A DNA stretch of 64,000 nt from positions 434,001 to 498,000 of the forward strand of contig NZ_JADKRX010000001.1 of assembly GCF_015350975.1 (NCBI RefSeq), given 5' to 3'. This document shows positions 7,681 through 15,613 of the stretch, in pieces (the first letter of the stretch is position 1; each line of letters begins with the position of its first letter). The notes below the pieces were generated by a model. It ran no database searches. It saw only the letters and a list, made by a program, of their open reading frames with translations, and was not told the DNA's origin. The position numbers were made by a program, and so were the translations under genes. This DNA comes from Curtobacterium sp. VKM Ac-1395. Lineage in GTDB: Bacteria > Actinomycetota > Actinomycetes > Actinomycetales > Microbacteriaceae.

Positions 7681-8936
7681 AGCGGTGGGTGTCCGCAAGT
7701 GTGGCGGCGGTCCGCGGCCTTCGTGACCGTGATCCCGATCGTCGCGCGTACCGGCGATCGGCTGTGCGAATCGGGCTTCGCGTGGCGTTCGTCTCCGCAG
7801 CACTGGTGTTCTCAGTGATAGTGCTCGTGGTGGCGTACCTGGTGTGGCAGTTGACACCGGCACAGCAGCACGAACCGCACGGGCCGGAGGACATCCACGT
7901 GTACCTCGACACGGTTGACCTCCTCATCGCCGTCATCGGAGTCGGCGTCATCGCGGTGCTGATGGCTGGCGCTGCTACATGGGTCATCGCCCGACGGGCG
8001 GTGCGGCCACTCGCCGAGGCGTACCGGCTGCAGCGCACGTTCGTTGCTGACGCAAGCCACGAACTGCGGACGCCGCTGACGGTGTTGAGCGCCCGGGTGC
8101 AGGAGCTCCAGTCGCTGCTCCCGCCCGGTACCGGGCCGCGCGTGGTGGCCGATGAGCTGCGGACGGACACGAAAGCCTTGGTCGACGTGGTAGACGATCT
8201 TCTCGCGACCGCTGCTGGCCGACTGGACGAGCATGCCGTCGCGTCGCTTGAGGATGCGTTGCACGGGGCGGCGGCCGACCTGCAGGTCTTGGCGCAGGAG
8301 CGCGACGTTCAACTGTTCGTCGCTCCAGGAACGGCGCTCGTGCACGTGACTCCGACGCAATTGCGTCGGTGCTTGGTTGCGCTGATTGACAACGCCATCG
8401 GGCACAGCCGAACCGGTGGTGCGGTCTGGGTGGAGAACGAGCGCAGCGGCGACGACGTTGACAGGGGCACCCTCATCATCGAGGGCGGCAACCTCCTCGC
8501 CGCGAGCCCCGATGAACTCACCCAGATCGGCTTCCTAACCCCAGAAAGAACCGTCGCCGACGTTGCCCCAGGAGTCGACCTGCACCTACCAGTCGGCTTT
8601 ACCACAGTCGCCGAAATCGGCATGGTCACGATCGACGCCTTCGCGCACGCAACCGAACCACCCCTTCCCGACGGAGCCTGGACCGATGTCGTCGACGTCA
8701 CATTCGACGTTGACGGCATCGACTCCGGGCTCACCGTTGTCAGCCTCTTCGACGGCCCCGACTTCGACACGCCCCCACTCACCCCAGCCCCGGGCCTCTA
8801 CCGCCTCCGCATCATCGGTCGCGGCCGCGAACGCGTCTGGATCGACACGGTTCACGAGCAGTACCGCTTCGACGCCTGGCCGATCGCCGCCCCCATATCT
8901 CCCACGATCCATCGCGCACACAACAACCCAGCCTGA
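7677..8936 (+). CDS. Chimeric histidine kinase: ATPase domain replaced by an unrelated C-terminal domain
   Basis: Residues 1-250 are an ordinary sensor kinase: two membrane helices (about 35-58 and 82-104), a linker, the H-box VADASHELRTPLTVLSARVQ (His128) and an N-box LRRCLVALIDNAIGHS. From about residue 252 (nt 8430-8465) homology to kinases stops. No G1 (DxGxG) or G2 (GxGLGL) box follows. Instead about 160 residues end in a pattern typical of an uncharacterised actinobacterial family: WTDVVDVTFDVDG, PGLYRLRIIGRGRERVWID and YRFDAWPIAAP. The nucleotide-binding site is therefore incomplete and kinase activity is unlikely. Rarer codons such as CTA and AGA appear after the junction. No response regulator is adjacent. 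It reads as a recombination fusion of two genes. Confidence 0.8.
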   Translation: MKRWVSASVAAVRGLRDRDPDRRAYRRSAVRIGLRVAFVSAALVFSVIVLVVAYLVWQLTPAQQHEPHGPEDIHVYLDTVDLLIAVIGVGVIAVLMAGAATWVIARRAVRPLAEAYRLQRTFVADASHELRTPLTVLSARVQELQSLLPPGTGPRVVADELRTDTKALVDVVDDLLATAAGRLDEHAVASLEDALHGAAADLQVLAQERDVQLFVAPGTALVHVTPTQLRRCLVALIDNAIGHSRTGGAVWVENERSGDDVDRGTLIIEGGNLLAASPDELTQIGFLTPERTVADVAPGVDLHLPVGFTTVAEIGMVTIDAFAHATEPPLPDGAWTDVVDVTFDVDGIDSGLTVVSLFDGPDFDTPPLTPAPGLYRLRIIGRGRERVWIDTVHEQYRFDAWPIAAPISPTIHRAHNNPA

Positions 8937-9088
8937 CTCTCGCATCGAGGATCTCGACCGCGATGACCGGCATCGACATGGACGGTTACGCGAACTCAAC
9001 GCCCTGTGCCCCGGCCGGCTGCCAGCTATGACAGCGGAGCCGCACCGCTGAAGCAACCGGTCTCGAGCGTGTTGGCCGCACGGTATCT

Positions 9089-9108
9089 CGGTAGGCGATG
9101 GCCTACCG
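9089..9108 (-). terminator. Hairpin terminator between convergent genes
   Basis: CGGTAGGC (9089-9096) and GCCTACCG (9101-9108) form an 8-bp stem with a 4-base loop. It lies just past the stop of the minus-strand esterase at 9117 and 150 bases after the plus-strand chimeric kinase, so it could end both transcripts. Confidence 0.55.
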
Positions 9109-9116
9109 GGCGCGGT

Positions 9117-10076
9117 TCAGCTCACTGGTGAGTTTCGAACGTGGACCGTTCGGAGGGCTTGTAGTGCCTCTTCTCGCCAGGCTCTGGCGGAGGCCATGAC
9201 TTTCGTGAAGGCGCTGGAGCCGTGGATGTGCCCGAGTTGTAGGGAGAACGTGGCGGGCACTCCGGCGCCGGTGAGGCGTTCGGCGTAGCGTGCGCCGTCG
9301 TCGGCGATGGGGTCGTATTCCGCGGACATGATGTGCGCGGGTGGCAAGTCGCTGAGGTTCTCGGCAAGCAGCGGTGATGCGTAGGGGTTTGTTGCATCTG
9401 TTTCTGACCTGAGGTACAGGCGTCGGCACGAGTGCAAGGTCTGCTCGGTGAGTCCGTAGCCGGTGCCCTTCGAGCGGATGGATGGGCTGCTGAAGGTGAA
9501 GTCGAGCGCGGGGATTTCCAGCAGCTGGAAGGCGATTGCGGGGCCGTTGTCGTCTCGGGCTTTCAAGCAGAGAGCGGCGGCGAGATTGGCGCCCGCCGAT
9601 CCTCCGCCGACGGTGATCACGTCGGCGCGGGCGCCGAGGGCCTGGACATTCTCGGCGACCCAGAGCAGCGCGGCGTAGCCGTCGTTGAGGGCGGCGGGGA
9701 AAGGGTGTTCGGGAGCTTTGCGGTACTCGACGGCGACGACGATGCAGTCAGCTCCGGCGGCGCGTTCCTGGCACAGGACGTCGATGAGGGCCGAGTGGAT
9801 GGTGCCGCCGATCCATCCGCCGCCGTGGAAGTAGAGGTGCACGGGGTGGGGGCCGTGGCTGTCGGGGTGAAAGACATTGAGGGTGATGACCCCGTCGTGG
9901 ACGGGGATGGTTACGGTTCGCTTGCTGCGGACGGGTGGGGCCGGCTCGAGCAGCTGCTGGGCGAGGGCGGCGGCGCCTGCGTTCTCCTGCGCGCGGAAGA
10001 GGGCGATGTCCTCGATCTCGGCGGGGACGGTTGGCAGGGTCTCGAGCAGTGGAACGAGGAACGGGTCGAGCGGCAT
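9117..10076 (-). CDS. Alpha/beta hydrolase, hormone-sensitive-lipase type esterase
   Basis: The 319-aa esterase has the oxyanion-hole motif YFHGGGWIGG (about residues 95-104), the nucleophile elbow VGGGSAGANLA (Ser about 164), the acidic residue in SAEYDPIADDG and the final catalytic His in LGHIHGS. These define the HSL (bacterial family IV) carboxylesterases, which cleave short acyl esters in the cytoplasm. The ATG at 10076 follows a GGAG site, and longer in-frame extensions run antisense through the next gene. It is last in an apparent three-gene minus operon with a serine hydrolase and an MFS transporter, probably for uptake and hydrolysis of an ester compound. Confidence 0.9.
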   Translation of the reverse strand: MPLDPFLVPLLETLPTVPAEIEDIALFRAQENAGAAALAQQLLEPAPPVRSKRTVTIPVHDGVITLNVFHPDSHGPHPVHLYFHGGGWIGGTIHSALIDVLCQERAAGADCIVVAVEYRKAPEHPFPAALNDGYAALLWVAENVQALGARADVITVGGGSAGANLAAALCLKARDDNGPAIAFQLLEIPALDFTFSSPSIRSKGTGYGLTEQTLHSCRRLYLRSETDATNPYASPLLAENLSDLPPAHIMSAEYDPIADDGARYAERLTGAGVPATFSLQLGHIHGSSAFTKVMASARAWREEALQALRTVHVRNSPVS

Positions 10077-10108
10077 CGGGTCTTCTCCTTCGAAGAAAAG
10101 GTGAGGTG

Positions 10109-11251
10109 TCAGAGGCTGTCGCGCAGTGCGCGGCAGAGCGCTTCGGCGCGGTCGTCGGGGTAGCCGCCGGGGCGGATGGTGGTGTATCCGAAGGAGACAC
10201 CGGATTCGGGGTGCGCGAACCCGAGCTGGCCGCCGGCTCCGTCGTGGCCGAAGCTGCCGGGGCCGGCCATGCGTCGGGGGATGGAGTCGAGCATGAATCC
10301 TGTGCCCCAGCGCAGACCCGCGTCGGGGCCGAAGAACGGTGCGCCGACCGATTGAGGGAGGCGGGCGTTTCGGGTGGTGTCGGGCTCGAGCAAGCGGATC
10401 CCGTCGACCTCGCCGATGGTCGCTGCGTAGAGGCGGGCGATGTCGTGGGCGGTGCCGACGATGTTCGCGGCGGGAATCTCGAAGCCGAGGAGGTCGGGGG
10501 TGTTCGCGGAGGCGAACAGGTTGAGGCCGTCGATGGCTCCGTTCATCCCCATCACGCGTGCCATCATGTCCAGGTTCGGGCTCTTCCACGGCGGTGCGGC
10601 GGTGTCCGGGAGTGGCTGCTCCTGCAGCGCGAAGTTCGAGTCGGTGTCGGGGTCGGTCCCGAAGGTGAGTCCGAGGCCGAGCGGGCCGGCTATGTGCTCG
10701 TGGAGCCAGTCCGCGGGGCGCAGTCCGGTGGCGCGGCGGAGGACCTCGCCGGCGAGCCAGCCGAAGGTGAGCGCATGGTACGAGTGCGCGGTCCCAGGTT
10801 CCCAGAGCGGGCTTTGCGAGGCGAGGGCATCGGTGACCGGATGCCACGCGCGCAGGTCCTCCACGGTGAGGGGCTCGTCGGGGGCGATGAGTCCGGCGCG
10901 GTGGGCGAGGAGCTGCCGGACGGTCAATGCGCTCTTGCCGCGGTCGGCGAACGCCGGCCAGTAGGTGGCGACGGGCTCGTCGAGGGCGAGATGGCCGGCT
11001 TCGACGGCCATGAGCAGGCAGATGGTGGTGACACCCTTGCTGACCGAGAAGAGGATGCTGCGGGTGTCGGCCGTCCACGAGCCATTGCGGAAGTCGCCGC
11101 CGTGGAGGTCGACGACGGGGACGCCGTGGAGGTAGACGGTGCAGGCGGCCCCGGTGTCGCCACGTTCGGCGAAGTTCTGCGTGAACGCGTCGGCGACGCG
11201 TTGGAATCCGGGCTCGACGTGTCCGTCGATGGTGGGGGCGAGGATGCTCAT
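10109..11251 (-). CDS. Serine hydrolase of the beta-lactamase / EstB esterase family
   Basis: The 380-aa protein has the class C-like active-site motifs: FSVSKGV (Ser-x-x-Lys), a Tyr motif in HSYHALTFGWLAGE and a late GHDGAGGQ in place of KTG, as in EstB-type esterases. The opening PGFQRVADAFTQNF is characteristic of this group. No signal peptide is seen, so it likely acts inside the cell. The ATG at 11251 puts this motif at the N-terminus. A GTG at 11287 overlapping the MFS stop (GTGA) is an alternative start adding 12 residues. Gene order MFS-hydrolase-esterase suggests a shared ester substrate. Confidence 0.87.
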   Translation of the reverse strand: MSILAPTIDGHVEPGFQRVADAFTQNFAERGDTGAACTVYLHGVPVVDLHGGDFRNGSWTADTRSILFSVSKGVTTICLLMAVEAGHLALDEPVATYWPAFADRGKSALTVRQLLAHRAGLIAPDEPLTVEDLRAWHPVTDALASQSPLWEPGTAHSYHALTFGWLAGEVLRRATGLRPADWLHEHIAGPLGLGLTFGTDPDTDSNFALQEQPLPDTAAPPWKSPNLDMMARVMGMNGAIDGLNLFASANTPDLLGFEIPAANIVGTAHDIARLYAATIGEVDGIRLLEPDTTRNARLPQSVGAPFFGPDAGLRWGTGFMLDSIPRRMAGPGSFGHDGAGGQLGFAHPESGVSFGYTTIRPGGYPDDRAEALCRALRDSL

Positions 11252-11283
11252 GGCTGGTGTGGAGGCTTTCTGGGTGGAGGCGG

Positions 11284-12585
11284 TCACGATGCTGAGGACG
11301 CGGTGGTGGCGGTGATGTCGATGCTTTCGGTCTCGTGGTGGAACTCGTTGATGAGGCGTCCGCTGCGGACCCCCCACCAGCCGACGGCGATCCCGGCAGC
11401 GGCGAGGACGGAGAGCGCGATCAGGAAGCCGTTGATCGAGTTCGCGAGAAGGACCGGCACCGGGGCCAGGAGCAGTGCAGGCACCAGGCGGGCGATGGCG
11501 AAGATGACGCCTTGACCGGTGGAGCGGAGCATGGTCGGGAACGCTTCGTTCACCCAGACGCGGAAGATGGGCTCTCCGCAGAAGACGGTGCCCATGCCGG
11601 ATACGAGCACCGTGGTGACGAGTGTGGCGAGGTTCATCCCGAAGACGACAGGAACGAGGTACGCCGTGACGTACAGGATTCCACCGAGGATGAAGAAGGT
11701 GAGGCGGAAGCGGGTGTCGACCGCCCGCATGAAGATGACCTGCACGATGATCGCGAGCGGTACGAGGAACAGCACGAACACCGAGAATTTGGACACGGGC
11801 GTGCCGGTGAAGTTCGCTCCGATGTAGGCCGCGTAGGAGCCGAACACCGTGATCGGGATGCTCACCAGGGTGAAGAACCCAACGAGGATGAGGAACGGGA
11901 AGCGCAGCGGCGGCGTGATCAGGTCTCGCAGCTTCGAGCGGTCAGCGCGCACGGTGTGCACACCCTGTGTCTGTTCCAGCCGGGCAGCGCGCCAGCTCGT
12001 GGACTCGGGGATCGTGAGCCGCAGCGCAAGCACAATGACCGCGACGACGGCGATGAGGCCGAAGATCGCCTGCGCGGCGAAGATCCCGGTTCCGCCGGTG
12101 AGGGTGGCGACGAGAACGACTGCGCCGATGCCGACTCCAGCGAGGAGGTTGGACATCACGAGGATCTTGCCGCGGTTCTGATCGGTCGCCGCTTCTGAGA
12201 TCGTCGCGAGGGAGACGGGAATGTCGGCCCCGATCGCTACACCGAGCACACCCAGACCCAGCAGCAGCAGCAGGAACCCGGTGGCGAAGATCGAGACCGA
12301 TGCGCCGAGGGCGATGAAGACCATCGTGACCACAAACACCCGCCGTCGCCCGAACCGGTCGCCGAGGCGACCGCCGACCAGAGCGCCGACCGCCACCCCG
12401 AAGGTGAGCGCGCTGGTGAGCACCCCGATCTGGCCGGGGGTGAGCCCGATCGTCTGCTGGAGGATCACCAACGCGAAACCGACACCGTTCAAGGCTGCTC
12501 CATCCACGAAGGACGCCATGCCGGCCACGGTCCCCACCCACCAGGCGTTCACCGTGCGAGGGGGCACCGGATTCGCTTCGGTCAT
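11284..12585 (-). CDS. MFS transporter (sugar-porter-like)
   Basis: A 433-aa, 12-helix major facilitator. It carries the loop 2-3 signature GGRLGDRFGRRRVF (about residues 72-85), an acidic residue in TM1 (GMASFVDGAALN), and a central loop with PESTSWRAARLEQ as in sugar and aromatic-acid porters. It should import or export a small organic molecule by proton coupling. It heads the minus-strand unit with a serine hydrolase and an esterase and is divergent from a TetR regulator 178 bp away, the usual arrangement for a locally regulated catabolic or efflux unit. Confidence 0.88.
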   Translation of the reverse strand: MTEANPVPPRTVNAWWVGTVAGMASFVDGAALNGVGFALVILQQTIGLTPGQIGVLTSALTFGVAVGALVGGRLGDRFGRRRVFVVTMVFIALGASVSIFATGFLLLLLGLGVLGVAIGADIPVSLATISEAATDQNRGKILVMSNLLAGVGIGAVVLVATLTGGTGIFAAQAIFGLIAVVAVIVLALRLTIPESTSWRAARLEQTQGVHTVRADRSKLRDLITPPLRFPFLILVGFFTLVSIPITVFGSYAAYIGANFTGTPVSKFSVFVLFLVPLAIIVQVIFMRAVDTRFRLTFFILGGILYVTAYLVPVVFGMNLATLVTTVLVSGMGTVFCGEPIFRVWVNEAFPTMLRSTGQGVIFAIARLVPALLLAPVPVLLANSINGFLIALSVLAAAGIAVGWWGVRSGRLINEFHHETESIDITATTASSAS

Positions 12586-12762
12586 GACCTTCTCCTTCGA
12601 AGACGTCGAGGCCCGGCCTCGTCGTGGGTGCCGGCGGACCCGGCTGCGGCCGACAGTAGGTCAAACTTGTCCACCATGGCAAGGATTCGCAGAGAAAACC
12701 TTCGGATTGGCAAAAATTCGTGCGAAGATGAGGTGTCAGGCGTGGGGATCGAAGGAGAGCCG

Positions 12763-13374
12763 ATGACGGTGGAGACGACGGAGCAGCAAGCGTCGGTAAA
12801 GCGGCGTGGTCGGTACGCGAACGGTCGGCAGCGGCGAGACGAATTCATCGACCGCGCGTTCGAGATCTTCGCGACGCACGGCTTCCAGCGCCTGTCGTTG
12901 CGGAAGATCGCGGAGGAGCTCGGGGTCAGCCACGCCGCCCTCAGCTACCACTTCCCCTCGAAGGAGGATCTGTTGCAGGCCGTCTTCGATCGCCAGGCGG
13001 AGCAGGATCGACCCCTACTGGAGCAGTCGCTCTCCGAGCGGGGGTTGCTGGCAGCACTCCCTGAGCTTGTACGACAGAACGAGGTTTTCCCGGGGCTGGT
13101 CCAACTCGACGCCACGATGCAGGCGGAGGCAATTCGCAAGGACCATCCGGGGCACGAGTTCACCCACCGCCGGATCGATCTGTTCAATGCCGACGTTCGT
13201 CGGGAGCTCGAGCGCGAGCAGGAAAAGGGTCGTCTGCGCGCAGACCTGGACCTCGACCTCACCGCGCGTCAACTCACTGCCATGGCGCGAGGGCTTCAGA
13301 TGCAGTGGCTCTACGACCCTACGGTCGACGTCGCCGCGCACCTCGATGGATTCCTGGAATTCCTGCGCGCCTGA
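12763..13374 (+). CDS. TetR/AcrR-family transcriptional regulator
   Basis: The 203-aa regulator has an N-terminal helix-turn-helix (about residues 22-75: IDRAFEIFATHGFQRLSL, then IAEELGVSHAALSYHFPSKE), followed by a helical ligand-binding domain. The ATG at 12763 has GGAGAG 6 nt upstream. Frames starting earlier lack a ribosome site. It is transcribed away from the MFS/hydrolase/esterase operon, so it most likely represses that operon and itself. The shared upstream region holds an AT-rich stretch (12690-12730) with a TTCGTGCGAA near-palindrome. Confidence 0.9.
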   Translation: MTVETTEQQASVKRRGRYANGRQRRDEFIDRAFEIFATHGFQRLSLRKIAEELGVSHAALSYHFPSKEDLLQAVFDRQAEQDRPLLEQSLSERGLLAALPELVRQNEVFPGLVQLDATMQAEAIRKDHPGHEFTHRRIDLFNADVRRELEREQEKGRLRADLDLDLTARQLTAMARGLQMQWLYDPTVDVAAHLDGFLEFLRA

Positions 13375-13409
13375 GCGAGCGATCGGCCCGAGGGCGGGGC
13401 GAGCTGTCA

Positions 13410-14012
13410 TCAGTCCGATGAATGGCTGCTTCGCCTGACCGCGTCGACGGCGCCAGAGAGGGCATCGTGAATGAGTACCAGGGTCTCTTCGTCCTCGCGG
13501 TGTGATCCGAACAGCAGCTCAACGCGCACGACGATCCCCGCGACGATGCCCAGCGCGATCTGCACCCCCGGGTGATCCGGCGGGATGTCGAGGTCTTCCG
13601 CGATCGCGTCCGCCGCGATGGCGAGGAGGGGAGGGGAGTCCTCCGGTCCGGACCCCTGCAGCACCGGATTCCGCTCGAGCATCGCAGCTCTCAGTCGCCA
13701 CTCCTCCTCGGGAACGAAAGCCGGTTCTTCGCGGAGCCACTGCACGACCCGATCGACGACCGACTCACCCTCGTCGCGTGAGCGCAACGCGAGGATCAGG
13801 CGATCAGCCGCAGCGGACGAGGATGCCGTGGCGATGTGGAGTTTCGTCGGGAAGTACGCCGAGACGGAGCGGGTCGACACCTCCGCCTCCTCAGCGATCT
13901 GCGCCACTGTCGTCACGTCATAGCCCTGTTCGGCGAACAGCCGCATGCCAGCGAGGAGAACGGCTCGGTACCGGCGCTCCTTTGAGCGCTCTCGAAGCGA
14001 AGTTGCTGCCAT
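13410..14012 (-). CDS. TetR/AcrR-family transcriptional regulator
   Basis: A 200-aa regulator with the helix-turn-helix YRAVLLAGMRLFAEQGYDVTTVAQIAEEAEVSTRSVSAYFPTK-like region in its first 60 residues and a helical effector domain. It is divergent from a membrane-anchored alpha/beta hydrolase (starts 73 bp apart), so that gene is the probable target. An inverted repeat at 14056-14073 in the gap may be the operator. It is convergent with the other TetR gene ending at 13374. Confidence 0.9.
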   Translation of the reverse strand: MAATSLRERSKERRYRAVLLAGMRLFAEQGYDVTTVAQIAEEAEVSTRSVSAYFPTKLHIATASSSAAADRLILALRSRDEGESVVDRVVQWLREEPAFVPEEEWRLRAAMLERNPVLQGSGPEDSPPLLAIAADAIAEDLDIPPDHPGVQIALGIVAGIVVRVELLFGSHREDEETLVLIHDALSGAVDAVRRSSHSSD

Positions 14013-14055
14013 ACAGCAAGCTTACCTCTTCTGCATGTCTGCGTCGCAGTGTATT

Positions 14056-14073
14056 GTTGCAGTCAACCGCAAC
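14056..14073. promoter_or_regulatory. Inverted repeat between divergent TetR and hydrolase genes
   Basis: GTTGC (14056-14060) and GCAAC (14069-14073) flank AGTCAACC. The site is 13 bases before the hydrolase ATG and 44 before the TetR start. On the minus strand it overlaps a TTGACT that could serve as a -35 box for the TetR gene. This is the usual place for a TetR autoregulatory operator. Confidence 0.4.
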
Positions 14074-14085
14074 TTTGGAGGACTC

Positions 14086-15462
14086 ATGGTCGACCCGACC
14101 CCCACCCGATTCGAACGCCCACGATGGACGCGCTGGGCGCTGCTCGTCGTCGGTCTCTACGTGCTCCTCGTTGCCTGGGCCGAGCCGTTCTTCGTGCGCT
14201 ACCCCGCGGCGGGATCCTTCCTGCTCGTGGGCCTGCTCGCCGCAGGCGTGGCCTGGCGCCGCCCGCGGGGTAGTAAGGCGGCGTGGGTGACGATCCTCTC
14301 GGTGATCATCAGCGCCGGCGCGCAGCTCGCGTGGCTCGTGACCGCTTGGTACCCCGCGTGGGCGCTGGCCCTGGGGTTTGCACTGGTGGTTGCCTTCTCC
14401 TGCTTCGCCGGTTTCTGGACGCTGAGCAGGACGCGTCGCCGCGTCCTGAGGCAGGAGCATTTGACTTCGTCTGGCCGACCGCCCCTTCTCAGCATCCTGC
14501 GGAGCGTCGCGAACAGCCTCCTCGTCGTCATCGCCGTGGTGACCTCCGCTGTCGTGCTCCTGGTCGCCGCGGTCCCCGCGGCGGTGGCCATCCCGATCCA
14601 AGCCGCCGCCGGTCAGACACCGTCATTCCAGCCCCGAGGACCCGAGGGAGCTGTCAAAGTGACAGCGAACGGCGATCGGCTCACGAGCGACGTCCGATAC
14701 GGGGACAAGTACCCCAGCAGCTATCTCGACATCTACATTGCCGATGACGACGCATCGGTCACCCGACCCACCTACATCTACATCCACGGTGGAGGCTGGA
14801 TCGGCGGGACCAAATCCGATGGTGATCCGAACGCACCCGGCGGGGGTTTCGCCGTCACCACAGACCCGGTCCTGGACGGTGGATTCAACTTTGTCAGTCT
14901 CGACTACGGCCTCGCCCCGACCGTCAAGTACCCCACGCAGGTGAGACAAGTCTCGCAGGCAGTCTCCTTCCTTCGGCAGAATGCCAAGCAGTACGGCCTC
15001 GACATGTCCGACGTCGTCATCGCAGGAGGAAGCGCCGGCGGACAGCTCGCCGGCCAGTTCGCCAACATCCAGACCAACCCGACTTACGCGGCGCAGATCG
15101 GAGTGAAACCGGTCATAGGTGACGCTCTGCGAGCAGTCGTGCTCGACAGCCCTGCGCTCGAGCTGGAGAAGACCGGCGAGACGCAGTCGCCGCAAGCGCT
15201 CAAGGACCTCATCTTCGGACTGTCTGCACGCAGCTACGTCGGCACCTCCGTGGCCCTAAACAAGGAGGCATCCGTCACCAACCACGTGACCGCAGATTTC
15301 CCGGCAACGTTCGTCGCGGACGGGAACACCGGCACGTTCCCGGATCAGGCCGAGAGCCTGCACAAACGCCTCGACCAGCTCGGAGTGACGAACGCCGTCG
15401 ACGTCCCGCCCGCGAGCTCCGCTATCCTGGGCCACGGGTATATGGCGATGCCGGGCACATGA
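14086..15462 (+). CDS. Membrane-anchored alpha/beta hydrolase, cut by an in-frame stop near its C-terminus
   Basis: The frame encodes four N-terminal membrane helices (within residues 15-160), then an HSL-type hydrolase domain with YIHGGGWIGG, IAGGSAGGQLA (nucleophile Ser), VADGNTGTFPDQAE (acid) and LGHGYMAM (His). All catalytic elements precede the TGA at 15460. After that stop the same frame continues for 17 codons, TDAYNEKKLAFLSALGL, to a second TGA at 15514-15516. That segment looks like the normal end of such enzymes (a helix with KLAFLxALGL). A nonsense change therefore seems to have removed the last helix. Function may be reduced rather than lost. The start ATG has a GGAGGA site. Confidence 0.82.
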   Translation: MVDPTPTRFERPRWTRWALLVVGLYVLLVAWAEPFFVRYPAAGSFLLVGLLAAGVAWRRPRGSKAAWVTILSVIISAGAQLAWLVTAWYPAWALALGFALVVAFSCFAGFWTLSRTRRRVLRQEHLTSSGRPPLLSILRSVANSLLVVIAVVTSAVVLLVAAVPAAVAIPIQAAAGQTPSFQPRGPEGAVKVTANGDRLTSDVRYGDKYPSSYLDIYIADDDASVTRPTYIYIHGGGWIGGTKSDGDPNAPGGGFAVTTDPVLDGGFNFVSLDYGLAPTVKYPTQVRQVSQAVSFLRQNAKQYGLDMSDVVIAGGSAGGQLAGQFANIQTNPTYAAQIGVKPVIGDALRAVVLDSPALELEKTGETQSPQALKDLIFGLSARSYVGTSVALNKEASVTNHVTADFPATFVADGNTGTFPDQAESLHKRLDQLGVTNAVDVPPASSAILGHGYMAMPGT

Positions 15463-15550
15463 ACCGACGCCTACAACGAGAAGAAGCTCGCGTTCTTGTC
15501 AGCACTCGGCCTTTGACCACTCACCCCGCACCGTCGTGCACCAGAATGCG

Positions 15551-15596
15551 CCCATGTGGGATACCCCGGTCCGATGACCAGGGCTTCCCACATGGG
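15551..15596. terminator. Bidirectional terminator hairpin
   Basis: CCCATGTGGGA (15551-15561) and TCCCACATGGG (15586-15596) are perfect 11-bp inverted repeats, with further partial pairing inside (ACCCCGG and CCAGGG). The site lies between the hydrolase (plus) and the DUF3533 gene (minus, ending at 15614), which converge here. Confidence 0.7.
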
Positions 15597-15613
15597 GGTC
15601 CGTCATTGCGGAG

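Noticed and set aside
10077-11078. Upstream extension of the esterase frame to about 650 codons
   Set aside because: The extra part is His/Arg/Pro-rich and lies out of frame with the serine hydrolase gene on the same strand. A good ribosome site and ATG exist at 10076.
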